Assembly: GCA_025403435.1 (NCBI GenBank)
Contig: CM046327.1
Location: 16,864,440 to 16,928,439 of the forward strand
DNA from: Artocarpus heterophyllus
Lineage: Eukaryota; Streptophyta; Magnoliopsida; Rosales; Moraceae
Length of the DNA stretch: 64,000 nucleotides
Reading direction: 5' to 3'
The notes below the pieces were generated by a model that was not told where the DNA came from, searched no databases, and worked only from the letters and a program-made list of their open reading frames with translations. The number at the start of each line of letters is the position of its first letter. Positions within the stretch are counted from its first letter, which is position 1. Positions 48,098-60,804 of this stretch are shown piece by piece. A program made the translations under genes and the position numbers.

Positions 48098-51000
48098 TGT
48101 GACGACCCACCTTTTCGGACAGTCACTTTACTTTCATAAACATCGTTTCATAAACAGTAATCTTACTTACTTAGTAAGAAAAATACTGAAATAAATTTTT
48201 TTTTCTTTAAACGTTCTTTAAAACTGATGCGACCTCTGTCGCCATTCAAGTTGAGACATCGCTCAACACTTGTCCTTAAAATCATTTCAAAATGTTTCTT
48301 AAAACTTAATAAGAAACATTTATTAAATCATAGCTTAAAACTTTACTTTATAATTACATAAAACAGTTTGTAAACTGTATCTTAAAACTTTGAGTACAAT
48401 TCTTAAAACTCTGATTTTCTTAAAACTTCACAAACACTACATTAAACAATGGAAAACATTTTCTTTGCATAGCGGAAGCAAACAGTGATGGTATCCATAC
48501 CCAAATCTTCGCATCTGTCCTCCGTAGCACCCAGCTCTTCTAACGGGTCCTATTGGTCACCCATAAATTACCTACAGCATGAAAAACTTTTAATGAGCTT
48601 TCACTCAGTAAGTTCAAACATATTCTCACAAAGCATTAAATCATGCTTTAAAACTTTTCTCATGAAAACCTTTCTCTTGAAACATTCTTCAAGAACGTTT
48701 TCCATAAACATTTATGAAAATTATTTTCATAAACGTTTTCCTTAAACATTTCTAAAAACGTTTTCCATAAACGTTTTTCATAGAACATTTCTGAAACGTT
48801 TTTTGTAAAACATTTCTTGAACGTTTATCTTAAAATGTCGTTCATAAACCATTTCTTGAAAACATGAAAACGTTCTTCATAAACATTTATCGTAAACATT
48901 TTTCAGAATGTTTTCTATAAACATAACATATAAACATTTCATAAAAAAGCATTCAAGTAACATCAGAATGCATGACTCCATTTATGCTCAATTATTAACT
49001 TCAATTATGAGCATTTTATGAACATTCTATAAACTTAAATATTCATTTCTCTCTCAACCTTTATTCTTGTTCCTTAACTTCCTTTATCTTATAACCTTCC
49101 TTTTCCTTACTTTACTTTAGTGTTCGTACCAATTCATTAATCATGAGATCATAAACATGATGCTTCCCTTGTGGAAGACTTGAGACCATCAAACATTGAG
49201 GTCTTGTACCTCACCTTCAGGAGGTTAAACTTTAACTTTACTTTCATTACCTCATAACAAAGAGGCTGGTATGACACTTTCTTTTTATCTTTACGTTACC
49301 TTCTTATTAACTTTAGTGAGCATTCCAAATGCAATCACATCATCTGTAATACACTTGCAATTCATAGCTTGTACTATAAAATCTATTGCATAACAAATAC
49401 AACTTATTGCATAATAAATGCAACATAAAAGGCAAACACATCTTGCTAATCATAACTTGTATTCTAACACTTATTGCATAACAAATGCAACATATAACGA
49501 AATCACATTTTGTAAATTATAACTTTTATTCTAAAACTTATTGCACAACAAATGCAACTTATTGCATAGCAATTGCATCGTGAAACTTATAACTTAATCT
49601 ATAAAACATTTTGCATTGCCATAATGCAAAACATACTTTAAATACTTTAAAAATCATAACTTACACTTTTAAGAAATGTTATGCATATCAATATGCAAAT
49701 AAACCTTTAACATAACGATTGCAAATTCATTGCAAATCTTTTTCTTGAACTTTTAAACTTTTTGCATAATAAATGCAAACATACTTTAAAAGAAACTTGC
49801 ATAATAATTGCAAACTCATTTGCAAAGTATATAAATAAGCATTTAAAAATCATTTATATCATGCTGTAGGTGAGATTTGAAACTTACCCGAACTATGCTC
49901 TAGCGTTCTCTATTCCGTTCCTTTCTCGTTCCTTTTCCTTCCATTAGTCGGCCTCTGTGTCCTGATCAAACGATAGCCGACTTATTAATTAACTTTCTTT
50001 ATTATCAATCCACTCGATTGATAATAAAACGTAAACATTAACCATTCTTTCCTTTTAACTTCGTAACCCATCGGTTTACCTCTCGTTTATTTAAACATCC
50101 CTTATTAAATCTCTGGTCTCACATGACCATTACGTTACTTAACGTAATACGGAACATTTTTATTCTAATAACATTATGCTAAATCAGAGTGTTCGACTCC
50201 GTTCTAGCTGTTTCCTTGATAATGACGATTTTACCTTTAACAGGTTTTTCGTCAACTTTGTAACGTTATAAAACTCATTCTCACATAAAACAGTGTAACA
50301 ATCACTGATCATGCATTTCATAAGTTTCTATGAAAGCATCTAAAACAATTTATTCTAAAACAGCTCATACTGTATGCGAGATTCCTACTTACTTGAACTC
50401 CAAGCAAAGCAGATCTAGTTATATCTCGCTGCATCTACAGTATGTAAAGCATCCTCTGTAGTGCTCCTTAAGCGACTATGAATGGCTAGGAATGCTTCCT
50501 GGAGATCATACATTCTTAAAAACGTCATTCTGGACTCCGATACTGCTGTTTGAATCGCCTCGATTCGTGTGCAATCGGTACTAGATGATTTTCACCAGAG
50601 TGGAATTAGCTCGAACGGAGGTCACCATTGCGTTCAGAGCGTCGAAACGAGTTGGGAGGCGGTCTCGAATCTTCGATCGGAGGTCCGGATCACAAAGTCC
50701 CAATTTGGCCTTGACCGGCGGCGGTTGGCTCCGTTGAGGGCTGAGCTCGAGCCTACCCCCCCAAATTCGACCCTCCTGAGTCCAATGGCAATGCCAATTT
50801 TACCTAATTCGGCCTCCATCTGCTCCAATCGAGGATGGGTTTCACGGCCAAAACCGGCGACTCCGATTTCGGTCGTCCGGCGACGGTAGCCCAAAATTGG
50901 CTTGGGGGATTTGCTACCCATCCTCCTATGAGCATTTCCCCTCACTCAATTTGAAGAAATATGGCTGGGAAGAGCCAAAACGGAGGCTCCCACGGTGGTT

Positions 51001-51742
51001 GACGGTGGCGTTGGCCGTTCTCCGACGAAACGGGCTCCTTCCGTGCAATTGATCGAGGGGTTTTACTCCCCTTGATCCTCTGAACCCATTGGGAGGGATG
51101 GTGTTGGCCACCTTCTCCGGCAAGGCGGAGTTCCACCATGGGGGCGGCGTCGCACGGCGGCGATAGGCGGGCGGAGCAATCCGGCCGTTGTTGAGCTGCC
51201 ACCAAGGGTGGGTTTTGTTCCTCTTATCACGGTGGTCGTGTAGGAACAAGAATCACGTCGATCGGACGTCGGACGACGAAGATATCTCGTCGAAAAGAAA
51301 TAGGTTTCGTCGCCACTTTGGGCGGCCCGTGTGGCCTCCTCCGGAGGCATTTTGGGCGGCACGGCACCTCGTTGGACTCAGCTCATCGAGAGCTTTCCTT
51401 TGGTACAGGAGGTGTCGAAAACGGACGCCGAAATCTCGAACGAGATTTGCGGAGAGAGAGAGAATTCTAGAGAGAGAAAGTAGAGAGAGAGAGAGACCCG
51501 AATTTGGAGAGATTTTTTTTCCCTTTTTTTTTCTCTTCTTTTCTTATAAAACAAAATTATGGTCCACACAGTCTAATTTTGTACTGCATGACCTTAAACA
51601 GTCTAATTCCTATACTGTTTTGCTCTAATACTGTATAATTTCCATCTTATTAGACAGTATTTTTCATTAAACCGTACTTTTTATCTTAATATAATCATCA
51701 ACTTAATGCATTTTTAATGCATTAAAAATCTCGAGTGTTACA
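48098..51742 (-). mobile_element. 3.6-kb solo LTR, Ty3-gypsy Tekay/Del-like
   Basis: The unit is bounded by TG and CA and flanked by exact 5-bp duplications TATAG (48093-48097 and 51743-51747). On the minus strand it runs TGTAACACTCGAG to GGGTCGTCACA, termini reminiscent of Tekay/Del chromoviruses, whose LTRs are unusually long. A TATA-like ttttataagaaaag lies near its minus-strand start (about 51545) and is followed by a CT-rich leader and a GC-rich region (50570-51480). There is no gag-pol and no second LTR, so this is a recombined solo LTR. Internal low-complexity arrays occur at 48660-48940 (aaacgtttt/cataaac motifs) and 49370-49860 (ttgcataacaaatgcaa motifs). The open frames at 50569-51628 are leader sequence, not genes. 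Confidence 0.7.
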
Positions 51743-51747
51743 TATAG

Positions 51748-54574
51748 GACTAGGATGGTGCACTTTATTGACTGAACACCTCAACGAGAAGCACTACTAG
51801 CTAGTCTGAGTACTACCTCATGCAGTTTCATAAGAAAATTGCTCATTTTTATGTGGCTTTGTTAGAAGTTCTAGATGCATAGGGCATGGGCATGATCCTT
51901 GTATTTGGAGAACGGGTTGAACTATAGGTATGATTTTGTTCAATCCTCTTGGAAGAAATAGTAATTAAAAGAGAGAGAGGTTTTTATCAATTTTCTTTCT
52001 TGTGATTTCCCTTGTTATACTTTGTGAGAAATCTTATCTAACCTTATAGAGTAAAACCATATTACTAATAATATAGTAGTTTTAGTCTAAAAAGTATATT
52101 ATATGTAAGATTAGGATCCATAGTTTTATAAGTAGTTGGTTTTAACTCGATGGTAATAAAAAGGATTTTTCATACTTTTTAGAGCAATATTATTTGTCCT
52201 GATTGGGCTACAACCTCACCCTCTTACAAGAGGTGAGCTTCACCTTTAGGGCTCACTTGGGTTCTAGAGACGGAGCTCACCCTTTATAAGAGGGTGGAGC
52301 TATAACCCCATAGGATTATACACCATTTTTCTACTTTTGTTACTTCCATGACCATGAGCTACTCAATACACAGATTTACCATACGTTTGACAAATAAGTT
52401 TAAAACTCATAAGTTTAAATGTTAACAATATAAAGCTCTTACATGCTACAGCATAAAACAAACATATACCATAGTATAAAGCTCTTACATGCTATAGTGT
52501 TTAAGTTCATATATAAGTTATTTGCCAAACACCGTATTAATTTTTTTAAAGTCAACAATATGGTAATCATGAACATGGTTATAATTAATTAGAGTGAACT
52601 ATATTGTTGTACCTCAAACTATTTGTCTTCTGCATAATGAACCCGAACTTTCGATTTGGTCAAATACACCCTAAACTTTGAAACTATTAGCAATTGAGGT
52701 CCAAACGTAACAAGTGTTAAAAGAGGTGGATGGTTTTCATCACGAGATTCACACGAATTTTGTTAAGAGTAGAGCTCGACATTAAAAAAAAAAGGTTGAA
52801 GCTCGATACATAAAAGGGAGTATTGAATAAAAATTAGAAGTAGTTATTAGACATTAAATGTCAATAATGTTTAAATTCAAAGCGTATTTTGTCAAAATTA
52901 AAAGTTTAATGTGCGTTACACAAAAAGTAAATAATGCAGGATGCAGTGGTGCAATTTACAAGTAGTAGAAGTGGAGAAGCATAAATCAAGGATTTTTAAT
53001 TGTTATTTGGATGGTGTATGAGTAAAAAAAAAAAATTAAATTTCAAAAGAGCTTTTGAACATATTTGATAAAATAAATAAAAAAGCTCTTATTAGTTAAA
53101 AAAAAAAAGGGTAATTCAAGAGGATGAATGGAATTCTTAATTTTTTATTCTCAAATAAAAGTTCAAAATATAAAAAAAAAAAAATTGCATAAGCACCAAA
53201 AGGTTGATTTATCCTAAAAATACTTGTAAAAGCTAAATCCACATGAATCCTTTTAAACATGTCAAAAAGAAGCTTTTGGAATAAACAAGTCAAAAGTAAA
53301 CTTTTTAAAGTCAATCCAAATAAGCTAGTAATATATAGTGTATTTAGGAATCTAGTTGCGATAGTTTACAGTGTAAAGCTCTTATATACTACAGTGTAAA
53401 GCAAAATTATGTTACAAGGCAAAACTCTCACATGCTACAATATTTATAGTTTTAACTCATAACTACTTTCCAAGTACTCTCATATTTGTCCCAAACAAAA
53501 ACTTGCGGTACTTTTTTTGTCAAAAAAATAAGAAAAATTCTTTTCATTTTTATGAGATTATAATTACTTATAAAACTATAAGTTCCAGTTTAATATATAG
53601 TGTACTGCGTAGACTGCATCTCATTGCTTCCTTAATAACGAAAGTATAACCCAAAACATTAAATAAGATTGCTCAAAAATTAAACAAACTTGTAGCACTT
53701 TGCAATAAGAGTAGTTATGATCACAGGCTGACAACTATCATGTCGTGATCCCATATAAGAGCTGGATGGTGTGCACCTCACCTCATCCACCTTTGCAAAT
53801 ATACATTGTTCTTGCCTAAGCGGTAACGTTTTTATCCAGTGTATCTTTGTTTGGTTTGACACATATAAAACCAAAGAACACATGTTTTTTCTCCGCATTT
53901 TTATACTTTTTCTCATGTCTCCTCCCAAGTTGCAAGCAAGCTGTTGTCCTTGAATTTTTACCTCCTTTGCATAACAAGTTCTTTGTTTGAGTGTATAACA
54001 TTATGACAACTATTAATTTCATATAATAGTTGAACACGAGGGACTTGCAATATGCCCAAGGGATGGAAACATGAGTTACATCACTTACCATCTGATCCTC
54101 TTTTCTTAGAGAAAAAAAAATCGTATAATACTACAACATCATAACTTCTTTTGGTGCACAATTTCTTTACTTGCTAACTTACTTTTCCTTGTCTTGCTTG
54201 TACTCTTAGGTCACGTTTGCACACGATACATATTACGATTACGATAAATAATTTTAATCTCACGTTTCACTTATATAAATAAGAAAATAGATATCAATTT
54301 TAAACCGTCATTTAAAATATATAATGCTAGTTTGAAAAATATCATCAAACTAATTATCATCTTATGTATATAATATTTAGCAAATGATTTTATATTACCG
54401 TCATCTAAGGTGCTTATTAGAAGGTCAAAATCGCAAGTGATTCTTTATGAAATTATCGCTAAATGCAAACATTAGACAAGTGTTTAGTGCGGAACTGCCA
54501 AGGGTGTGCCTTTAACGACTATGACGGAAACCCAAAAAAAAGGTTTTTATTTTTATTTTTATTTTTTTAAAAAA
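51748..54574. other. Spacer between the solo LTR and block A copy 2
   Basis: AT-rich sequence without a recognisable gene. A motif of the form taaagctcttacatgctaca recurs at about 52430, 52475 and 53375, and a small fold-back lies at 52380-52540. A short hairpin-forming stretch is seen near 52218-52295, where accctcttacaagagg faces ccctttataagagggt. Confidence 0.5.
52380..52540. mobile_element. Small fold-back (hAT MITE-like)
   Basis: The left end gtttgacaaataagtt faces the right end aagttatttgccaaac about 140 bases later. Ends of this kind are common in plant hAT MITEs. No clear target duplication is seen. Confidence 0.35.
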
Positions 54575-55231
54575 TGAAACTTTTTAAATTATTATTATTG
54601 TTATTTATTGGAACTGATTAGTGCTGACACTACAATCGTACTATGTTATTTTGTATTTTCCAATCCATAGAACTAGTAAATTTGGATTAAAACATTGGAA
54701 GTAGATTTTCAACAGAAAAAAGAAAACTTAAATAACCGAAGTTTAGGGGATAAGTAATATGTATAGATTTAAATTTAATTTTTTTAGTTAAAATCAAGAA
54801 CACTGTAGATGAAACCTTGCGTAACATAATTGAATATGTATAGTACCCTTGCGTAACACCATTACGGCATTACGTTTCTGGAATTTTTCTTTCTCAAGCA
54901 AGTTTAATTTTTCTTTCTTTTTTCTTAATTATTTTATTTCTCTGGAAGTCATTTTACTTGAAAAATAAAAGTCAATCCAAGATGTAACACTAACATGGTT
55001 CCCAACCGAAAGAAAAAGATGCACATTATCAATTTAATGAGAAATAAGGAAAACCAAAATAATAATAATAAAAGTCCTCTTGTTGCTTGATATTGCTGAT
55101 TGCTGCGAAGGTTGAAAAGCAAAAAAGTGCTAGGTGACGGCGTCTCACCACGTGGTTGCTTTGAATGTAATTTGGTTACATAAATAATTAAATAAACAAA
55201 CAAACAAACAAATAGAAGTAGTGGAGGAAAA

Positions 55232-55470
55232 AAAATTAATGAGATAATTGGTCCAATTATGTTTATTGAATTAAAATATACTTTTAATTTATAAAAATTT
55301 TATAAATGTCTCATAATGATATTATTAAAATTATTTATATATAATTATATAGTATAATATGTAATATCATTAAGATAATTACTATATCATTAAGGACATT
55401 TTAAAGATATTTTAAATATTGTGTTAGATTTTAATTTTATAACAATAATTTGAATACGTGTTCTAATTTT
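55232..55470. repeat. AT-rich insertion 1 specific to block A copy 2
   Basis: The segment contains gagataattggtccaatta and ttattgaattaaaatata. It is related in inverted orientation to 56568-56866. It is absent from the equivalent position in copy 1 (about 20215). It is probably a MITE. Confidence 0.55.
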
Positions 55471-56544
55471 TTTTTAAACAAAGCTTTTGCGCTTTTTAGG
55501 GCCCATGAAAATTTAGTTAAAATTATAAAATATAATTCTAATTAATTTTTATTATAATATTTTTATTAGTAAAATTTTAAAAAAAATGGTTTAAAACATT
55601 TTATAATTCTAACTGTATTTTTAAATATCGTATTTCTTTTATCCAGAATTTTCAAAATCAACTAGTCGTTGACATTTTCATGATAGATGGTTGGATGTTC
55701 TCTATAAGACAAAAACATGAAGGTCTGTGTTTCAAGTACATTTCTTGAGGGTAATCAAGTGGTATATAAATTAGAATAAGCAAAACACAAACAAGTTCTA
55801 GATAAATTGGCTTTTTTTTTTTTTTGTTTTATATAATCAAAATCTCTATACAATCAAGTTATGAATGTTCTACTTATTGCCTAAAATGATATTATTATAA
55901 TAATTAGAGGTTGTTTTGCACATTTGTCCTCTAAACTTTAGGTTTTTTTGTAACATGGTTTTTAAACTTTTTTATGGCAATTGAGTCCCTGAACTTTGTT
56001 AAATGTGGACAATTAAGTTCTAATAACAAAGTTTCTTTAAAATCAAGACGAAAACAATCATATGAGATGCACGTGACCCATTTAGAATACATATACACCT
56101 TATTTAATTCTAATAAGAGTCAAATTATTTAATTTTATGTGAAGATTATAAAAAACAAAAGAAATTATATCATTGTTAATGATATTTCTAACAATTTTTT
56201 TAATGCTTAAAATTACTTCTCTTCTATTCTAAATGGGTCATGGATGTCTCAAGTGATCATTTTTTATCTTAATTTTGACAAACGTAATGATTAAAAATTT
56301 TAGTGCCATATTTAGTTAAGTTTAGGGACTTAATTTACACTATATTACATTATAATATAGTGTAAAATATAATATTATTATGATAATTATTATGTAATTA
56401 TGGTTATTTTTAAAACATTCTGGACATTGTGTTGAGATTCAATTTCACGGTAGTAATCTGGGCATCTGGGCAAACCTCAATTTATCACTAATCAACATAC
56501 TAAATTGGGCTTTCCATGCTTGGACCATTGGAGAATGTGGCCGA

Positions 56545-56866
56545 TTGATTGGGCTTATATAATTATGTTTATTTTAATTCAATAAACGTAATTGAATGAA
56601 TTGTCTCATTAACTCTTATTAGAAAAAAATTACAATATTTATCCAAATAATTGTTTTGAAATTAAAATCTAACATAATATTTAAAATATTTTAAAAGTGT
56701 CCTTAATAATATAGTAATTATCTCAATGATATTACATTTTCTACTATATAATTACATATAAATAATTTTAATGATATCATTATGAGATATTTGTAGAATT
56801 TTTACAAATTAGAGTTATATTTTAATTCAATAAACGTAATTGAGTCAATTATCTCGTTAACCCTTA
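56545..56866. repeat. AT-rich insertion 2 with about 50-bp terminal direct repeats
   Basis: The segment ttaattcaataaacgtaatt occurs at about 56573 and again at about 56822, so the insertion has direct repeats of about 50 bases 249 bp apart. The body is an inverted relative of 55232-55470. Copy 1 lacks it near 21412. Confidence 0.55.
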
Positions 56867-56889
56867 ATTAGTTGGTATAGTACCACTAA

Positions 56890-57450
56890 TGCTTTCTACA
56901 AAGCCTTTAATTCGCACCATTGTTCACACCCAATAAGCCTAAATTACCCCTGCGCAAAACCTCTAATAATTCACCAGAGAACAAAAACGTCAGCGACCAC
57001 AGCAACGATTTCTCTCCACCAGCACCGTCGATCTCCACCGGCAATTTTTTTCGTGCCGACACCCAGCCGCCGTGACATAATTGTTCTCCTCCCTTCGTCG
57101 CTGTTCAATCTCAAAATAAAACTCCAGTTTTCTTTCTTCGTCGCCAAAGATCGTGTCATGAGACTTCTCCGCCGGGCAACTTCATTACCATTGTCATCAT
57201 TGTCGAACGACTTCGCCATCCAAATCTAATGCGACGGATGTAACCAGCGACATGACGACAATAGATGTAAGCTGCGCGATTAAGAGAGAGAGACTGACGG
57301 CGAACGGAGTGGTTTGGTTGAGCTCGATGTTGCCGGCGCTTTGTAGATCGGAGTCCAGCGAGTCGATTTGTAGTGGTAGTGTCATTGGACGCATGATGAC
57401 GAGGGCCAATGGTGGACTTCTTTGTGGTCTCCGACGGCTTGTCTAGAAGC
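56890..57450 (-). other. GC-rich gene-like island in block A copy 2
   Basis: Counterpart of 21485-22065. The minus-strand frame ending ALDLDGEVVRQ is conserved, but the upstream parts are not. No domain is recognised. Confidence 0.35.
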
Positions 57451-58676
57451 TGCTTTGTAAGTTTTTTTTTTAATAAACCATCTTGCTTTATACCTTAAAA
57501 AATTGTATTGATTTATTGTTTATTTAGAATTTTTATTGAAGTTCATTAATGATCAGCGATAGACTCGAGGGCATCAATAATAGACAAGGTCATTATTGAT
57601 AAACTTGAGGTCATCAGTGATAGACTTAGGGTTACGTCGTTTTATTCTTTAAAAGGTAGATGTTTTAAATTTCGTTACAGAAGTAGTAAAATTGAAAAGT
57701 AATACCACATAAATGATATTTATTAAATTGACCAAAACATGTAAAGGAGAAATTTATAAATGTTTGAAATTTATTATGTCACTAAAAAAAATTATGCTAG
57801 ATAGGAGAGAAAAAAAGAAGATGGAGTTGAGAGAGTATTAGAATTTGTTTATTTAGATTGGTTAGGAAAAAAAGATTTTAAAAACTCACATTAATTATTT
57901 TTTAAAGGTAATAGGTAATTTTTTAAAAATATATACTATGAATAAACATGTTTTTTTTTAAAGTGTAGCATAATATGTAATAATTTCTCTAACATTAAAA
58001 TCACAGTTTCTAGAGTTTTCTCCTTTTAGAGCATGGTACTTTTTTTTATTTTGGTTTTGTTTAGTTCAATAGATCCAGAGGATACGACATGTCAAGGGTG
58101 CACATTGTAAGGTTTTTTATTCATTGGTGGCGATTCTAATAAAGTAAAAGGTCTTTAAAAAGCTCATAAATAAAATCGATGGGACCATTAACAAAATGAT
58201 GGAGAAGAGTACGTCTAAAGTGATCCAAAACAGAGCGACTCGTAAGGCCTAGTATGCTGGTACTTTTATCAAAGCATAGCCACTGGAAGACAAAATAAAG
58301 CAACACAGTGAGTGAGTTTTGCGGGAGAAGTAAGTAAAAAGTTGATAGAAATATTTTCTAGAGCAAGGTTGCATTGGGGTCTCAAAAGAGGAAGGTGCTG
58401 GTATAATTAGTAAACTCTCAAAGAAGGAGGGCGCTAGTGGTTTGAAGGTTTCTCAAAGAGAAAGGCTAGCTGAATGTCCTAAAGATCCAAGAAAAATACT
58501 TCCAAAAGTCTACATATCTGAAGGGCATAGTCCTTCTAATGCGTCTTGGAAGTGTCCCGGAGGAGATCTCAAGAGGATTCTCATAACAACTAAGGCCTGA
58601 GGGGTGTAGACCATGAAGGAACTAGCTTTGAGCAGTAAGGTCAGAGTGATGCAGACCTTGAAAGAGCTTTCTAAGT

Positions 58677-59838
58677 CTGAAAGGCACAAACTTAGAAAGA
58701 GAAAGAAAGAGAGAGAGAATGAGGAGGAAAATGACCAAAGTTTTGCAAATAGATAAAGATCAAGCGATCTAGGTGTGTTGAAGTATATGGAGGAGATGGG
58801 TCTTTATAGGAGAAGTAGGAGAATATTCTCACGATTGCTTTGAGAAGCATGCTCTATGTTAGAGTCACAATTGTTGCTCGAATATCTTGCCGGTGCAAAT
58901 TCATTAGGTGGCTTTCCAAGCATGACTTTTTGTTCTACTATAAATAGTTTGATTTAGGAACAAAAATCCAAATTTGTGCTGACCAAATATTTTCTCTAGA
59001 TTTTTTTGCCTTGAGGTTAGATTGTGTCAAGTTGACCAAGTTCAGCTTGCAATCTCCAGGGTGCTTTGAAGTGTTAGTCTATCTCCAGGAGTATTGTCAT
59101 GCCACATTTGATAAAAGAAGAACTAGAGTTTAACATGCCCTAGAACCCCGCCAAAAGTACATCTGTAGAGGTTCCCAGAGGCATGTCAGAGGTGTTTAGA
59201 AGGACAACTTCTAACTCAAAATCTTAATATATTTTGAGGTTTTTTTTGGGCATTTTGTAGGGATATTTTCTTAGGTTTTTCAGCCAATTTATGTGCTTCT
59301 GGACTTGGGCTTTCTTTGGATGATTGCTAAGGATGAAAAATAAGCTATTGGGTTGATTTCTCTTTTACTTGTTCATTTAGACCCAATTAATTTTATTTAC
59401 CCAAGTGGAATAAAAAGCGGATTAGGCTAAAAAAATAAGACTATTTGCTTGTGTATAGCTTACTAAACCACGACCTATGACCTATGTGAGTTCTCCAAGC
59501 GTGGTTTGGATCTATATATTAAGCTCATTCACATCGAAGAATAGGATCATGGGCTTTGGCCTTTAGAAGGCCGGGTCTGTTCTTGAGCCATCAACATGTT
59601 TCTAAATTGTTTACCTTGATGCTTCTTTCTATGATTTATATAGACCAAATTCCAAAGACTATTATTAAATACTTCTAGCCAAAAAAAAAATAAAATTATC
59701 CTTCACTATTATGAAGGTTATCAATTTTGGAGTTATCAGTATCTAACATATAATTATTTTATTTGAAAATTATTGACAATAAAAATTCTAGTTTTTTCCT
59801 GAAGCAAAAGTGACTGTTAATTTGGTTGCCTTCTCGAA
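58677..59838. repeat. Block B, truncated copy 3
   Basis: It matches the first 1.2 kb of block B (23349 onward and 36474 onward) and follows block A just as in copy 1. It stops at ttctcgaa, where copy 1 continues into ttatatatg, and joins a fourth partial copy through short microhomology (gaa). Confidence 0.85.
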
Positions 59839-60346
59839 GTAGGAGAGTATTCTCACGGTTGCTTTGAGAAACGTGCTCTATGTTAAGATCACGCTTGTAG
59901 CTAGATTATCTTGCCAGAGTAAATTCATCAGGTGGCTTTCTAAGCGTGGCTTTTTGTTCTATTAGAAATAGTTTGATTTAGGGATAAAAATATAGATTTG
60001 TGTTGACCAAATATTTTTCCAAATTTCTAGCCCTAGGGTCAGATTATGTCAAGTTGACCAGGTTCAGCTTGTAATCTCTAGGGTGCACAAAAGTGTTAGT
60101 TTAACTTCATGAGTATTGTCATGCCACATTTGATAAAAGAAGAACTAGAGTTTGATATGCCCTAGAACGCCACCGAAAGTACATCTGTAGAGATTCCTAG
60201 AGGCATGTTAGAGGTGCTTAAAGGGACAACTTCTGACTCAAAATCTTATTATATTTTGAGGTTTTTTTTTGGCATTTTGTAGGGATATTTTCTTAGGTTC
60301 TTTGACCAATTTATGTGCTTTTGGACTTGGGCTTCTATGGATGATT
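59836..60346. repeat. Block B, partial diverged copy 4
   Basis: It starts at the equivalent of 23488 (gtaggagagtattctcac) and ends at ggatgatt. It is clearly more diverged than copies 1-3 and so looks like an older duplicate. It is cut off by the copia LTR. Confidence 0.8.
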
Positions 60347-60787
60347 TCTATATTAGAATTTTCTTTTATTTTTAAACGTTAAATAAATAAAATAAAATAA
60401 AAGGAAAATATCTTTTAATTGTGGCCCATAATTTCTATCGATATAAAAAGCAGTTATGAGAATTTTTAAATCGTTTATTTTATAACTGCCTAAATTTTAC
60501 GTTTAAAAGTGGAATTCTGTGATGGACAGAGTTAATTTTGTTGTTTCAAACAAAATATTTAGAGATATAAAATTCCTTGGGTCCACTTAAGCCTATAATC
60601 TCACTTCAGAAATACAACATCGATTAGAGATTATTAAGATTTAGAAAATACTCAAACCAAATTTCGGTACAAAACAATCAGTTCTTAAGAAATTGCAATG
60701 GCAGGAGGTAACAAATTTTTCACGTTTCCGCATTTGATCTTTTATGCCTTTTGTTAATTGCATATTAGATGTGTATAAACTTTAACA
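60342..60787 (+). repeat. 5' LTR of the terminal copia element (left end approximate)
   Basis: The right end is set by ...aactttaaca followed two bases later by the primer site. The left end is placed where block B similarity ends (ggatgatt, 60339-60346) at the nearest TG; it could shift by several bases. Confidence 0.5.
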
Positions 60788-60789
60788 TT

Positions 60790-60804
60790 TGGCATCAGAG
60801 TCGG
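60790..60804 (+). other. Primer-binding site complementary to initiator tRNA-Met
   Basis: TGGCATCAGAGTCGG matches the plant iMet tRNA 3' end complement (TGGTATCAGAGC) with one or two changes. It directly follows the LTR. Confidence 0.8.

Larger units (their letters stand above)
54575..58676. repeat. Segmental duplication block A, copy 2
   Basis: This is the second copy of block A (19562-23348). Its left end (tttttaaattattattattg, about 54578) also resembles the sequence left of the copia element at 13665-13686, and no element is present here. It differs from copy 1 by two related AT-rich insertions (about 55232-55470 and 56545-56866) and by truncation of the fold-back near 56330. Confidence 0.8.

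Noticed and set aside
48485..48745. 86-codon frame on the + strand
   Set aside because: It lies in the low-complexity part of the solo LTR, in antisense to its inferred transcription.
48660..49860. CRISPR-like or satellite array
   Set aside because: The repeats are short, irregular and AT-rich inside a plant solo LTR, without regular spacers or a constant period.
50569..51628. Several overlapping 60-146 codon frames on both strands
   Set aside because: They lie in the GC-rich leader of the 3.6-kb solo LTR, overlap one another and have no domain; GC-rich DNA gives long chance frames.
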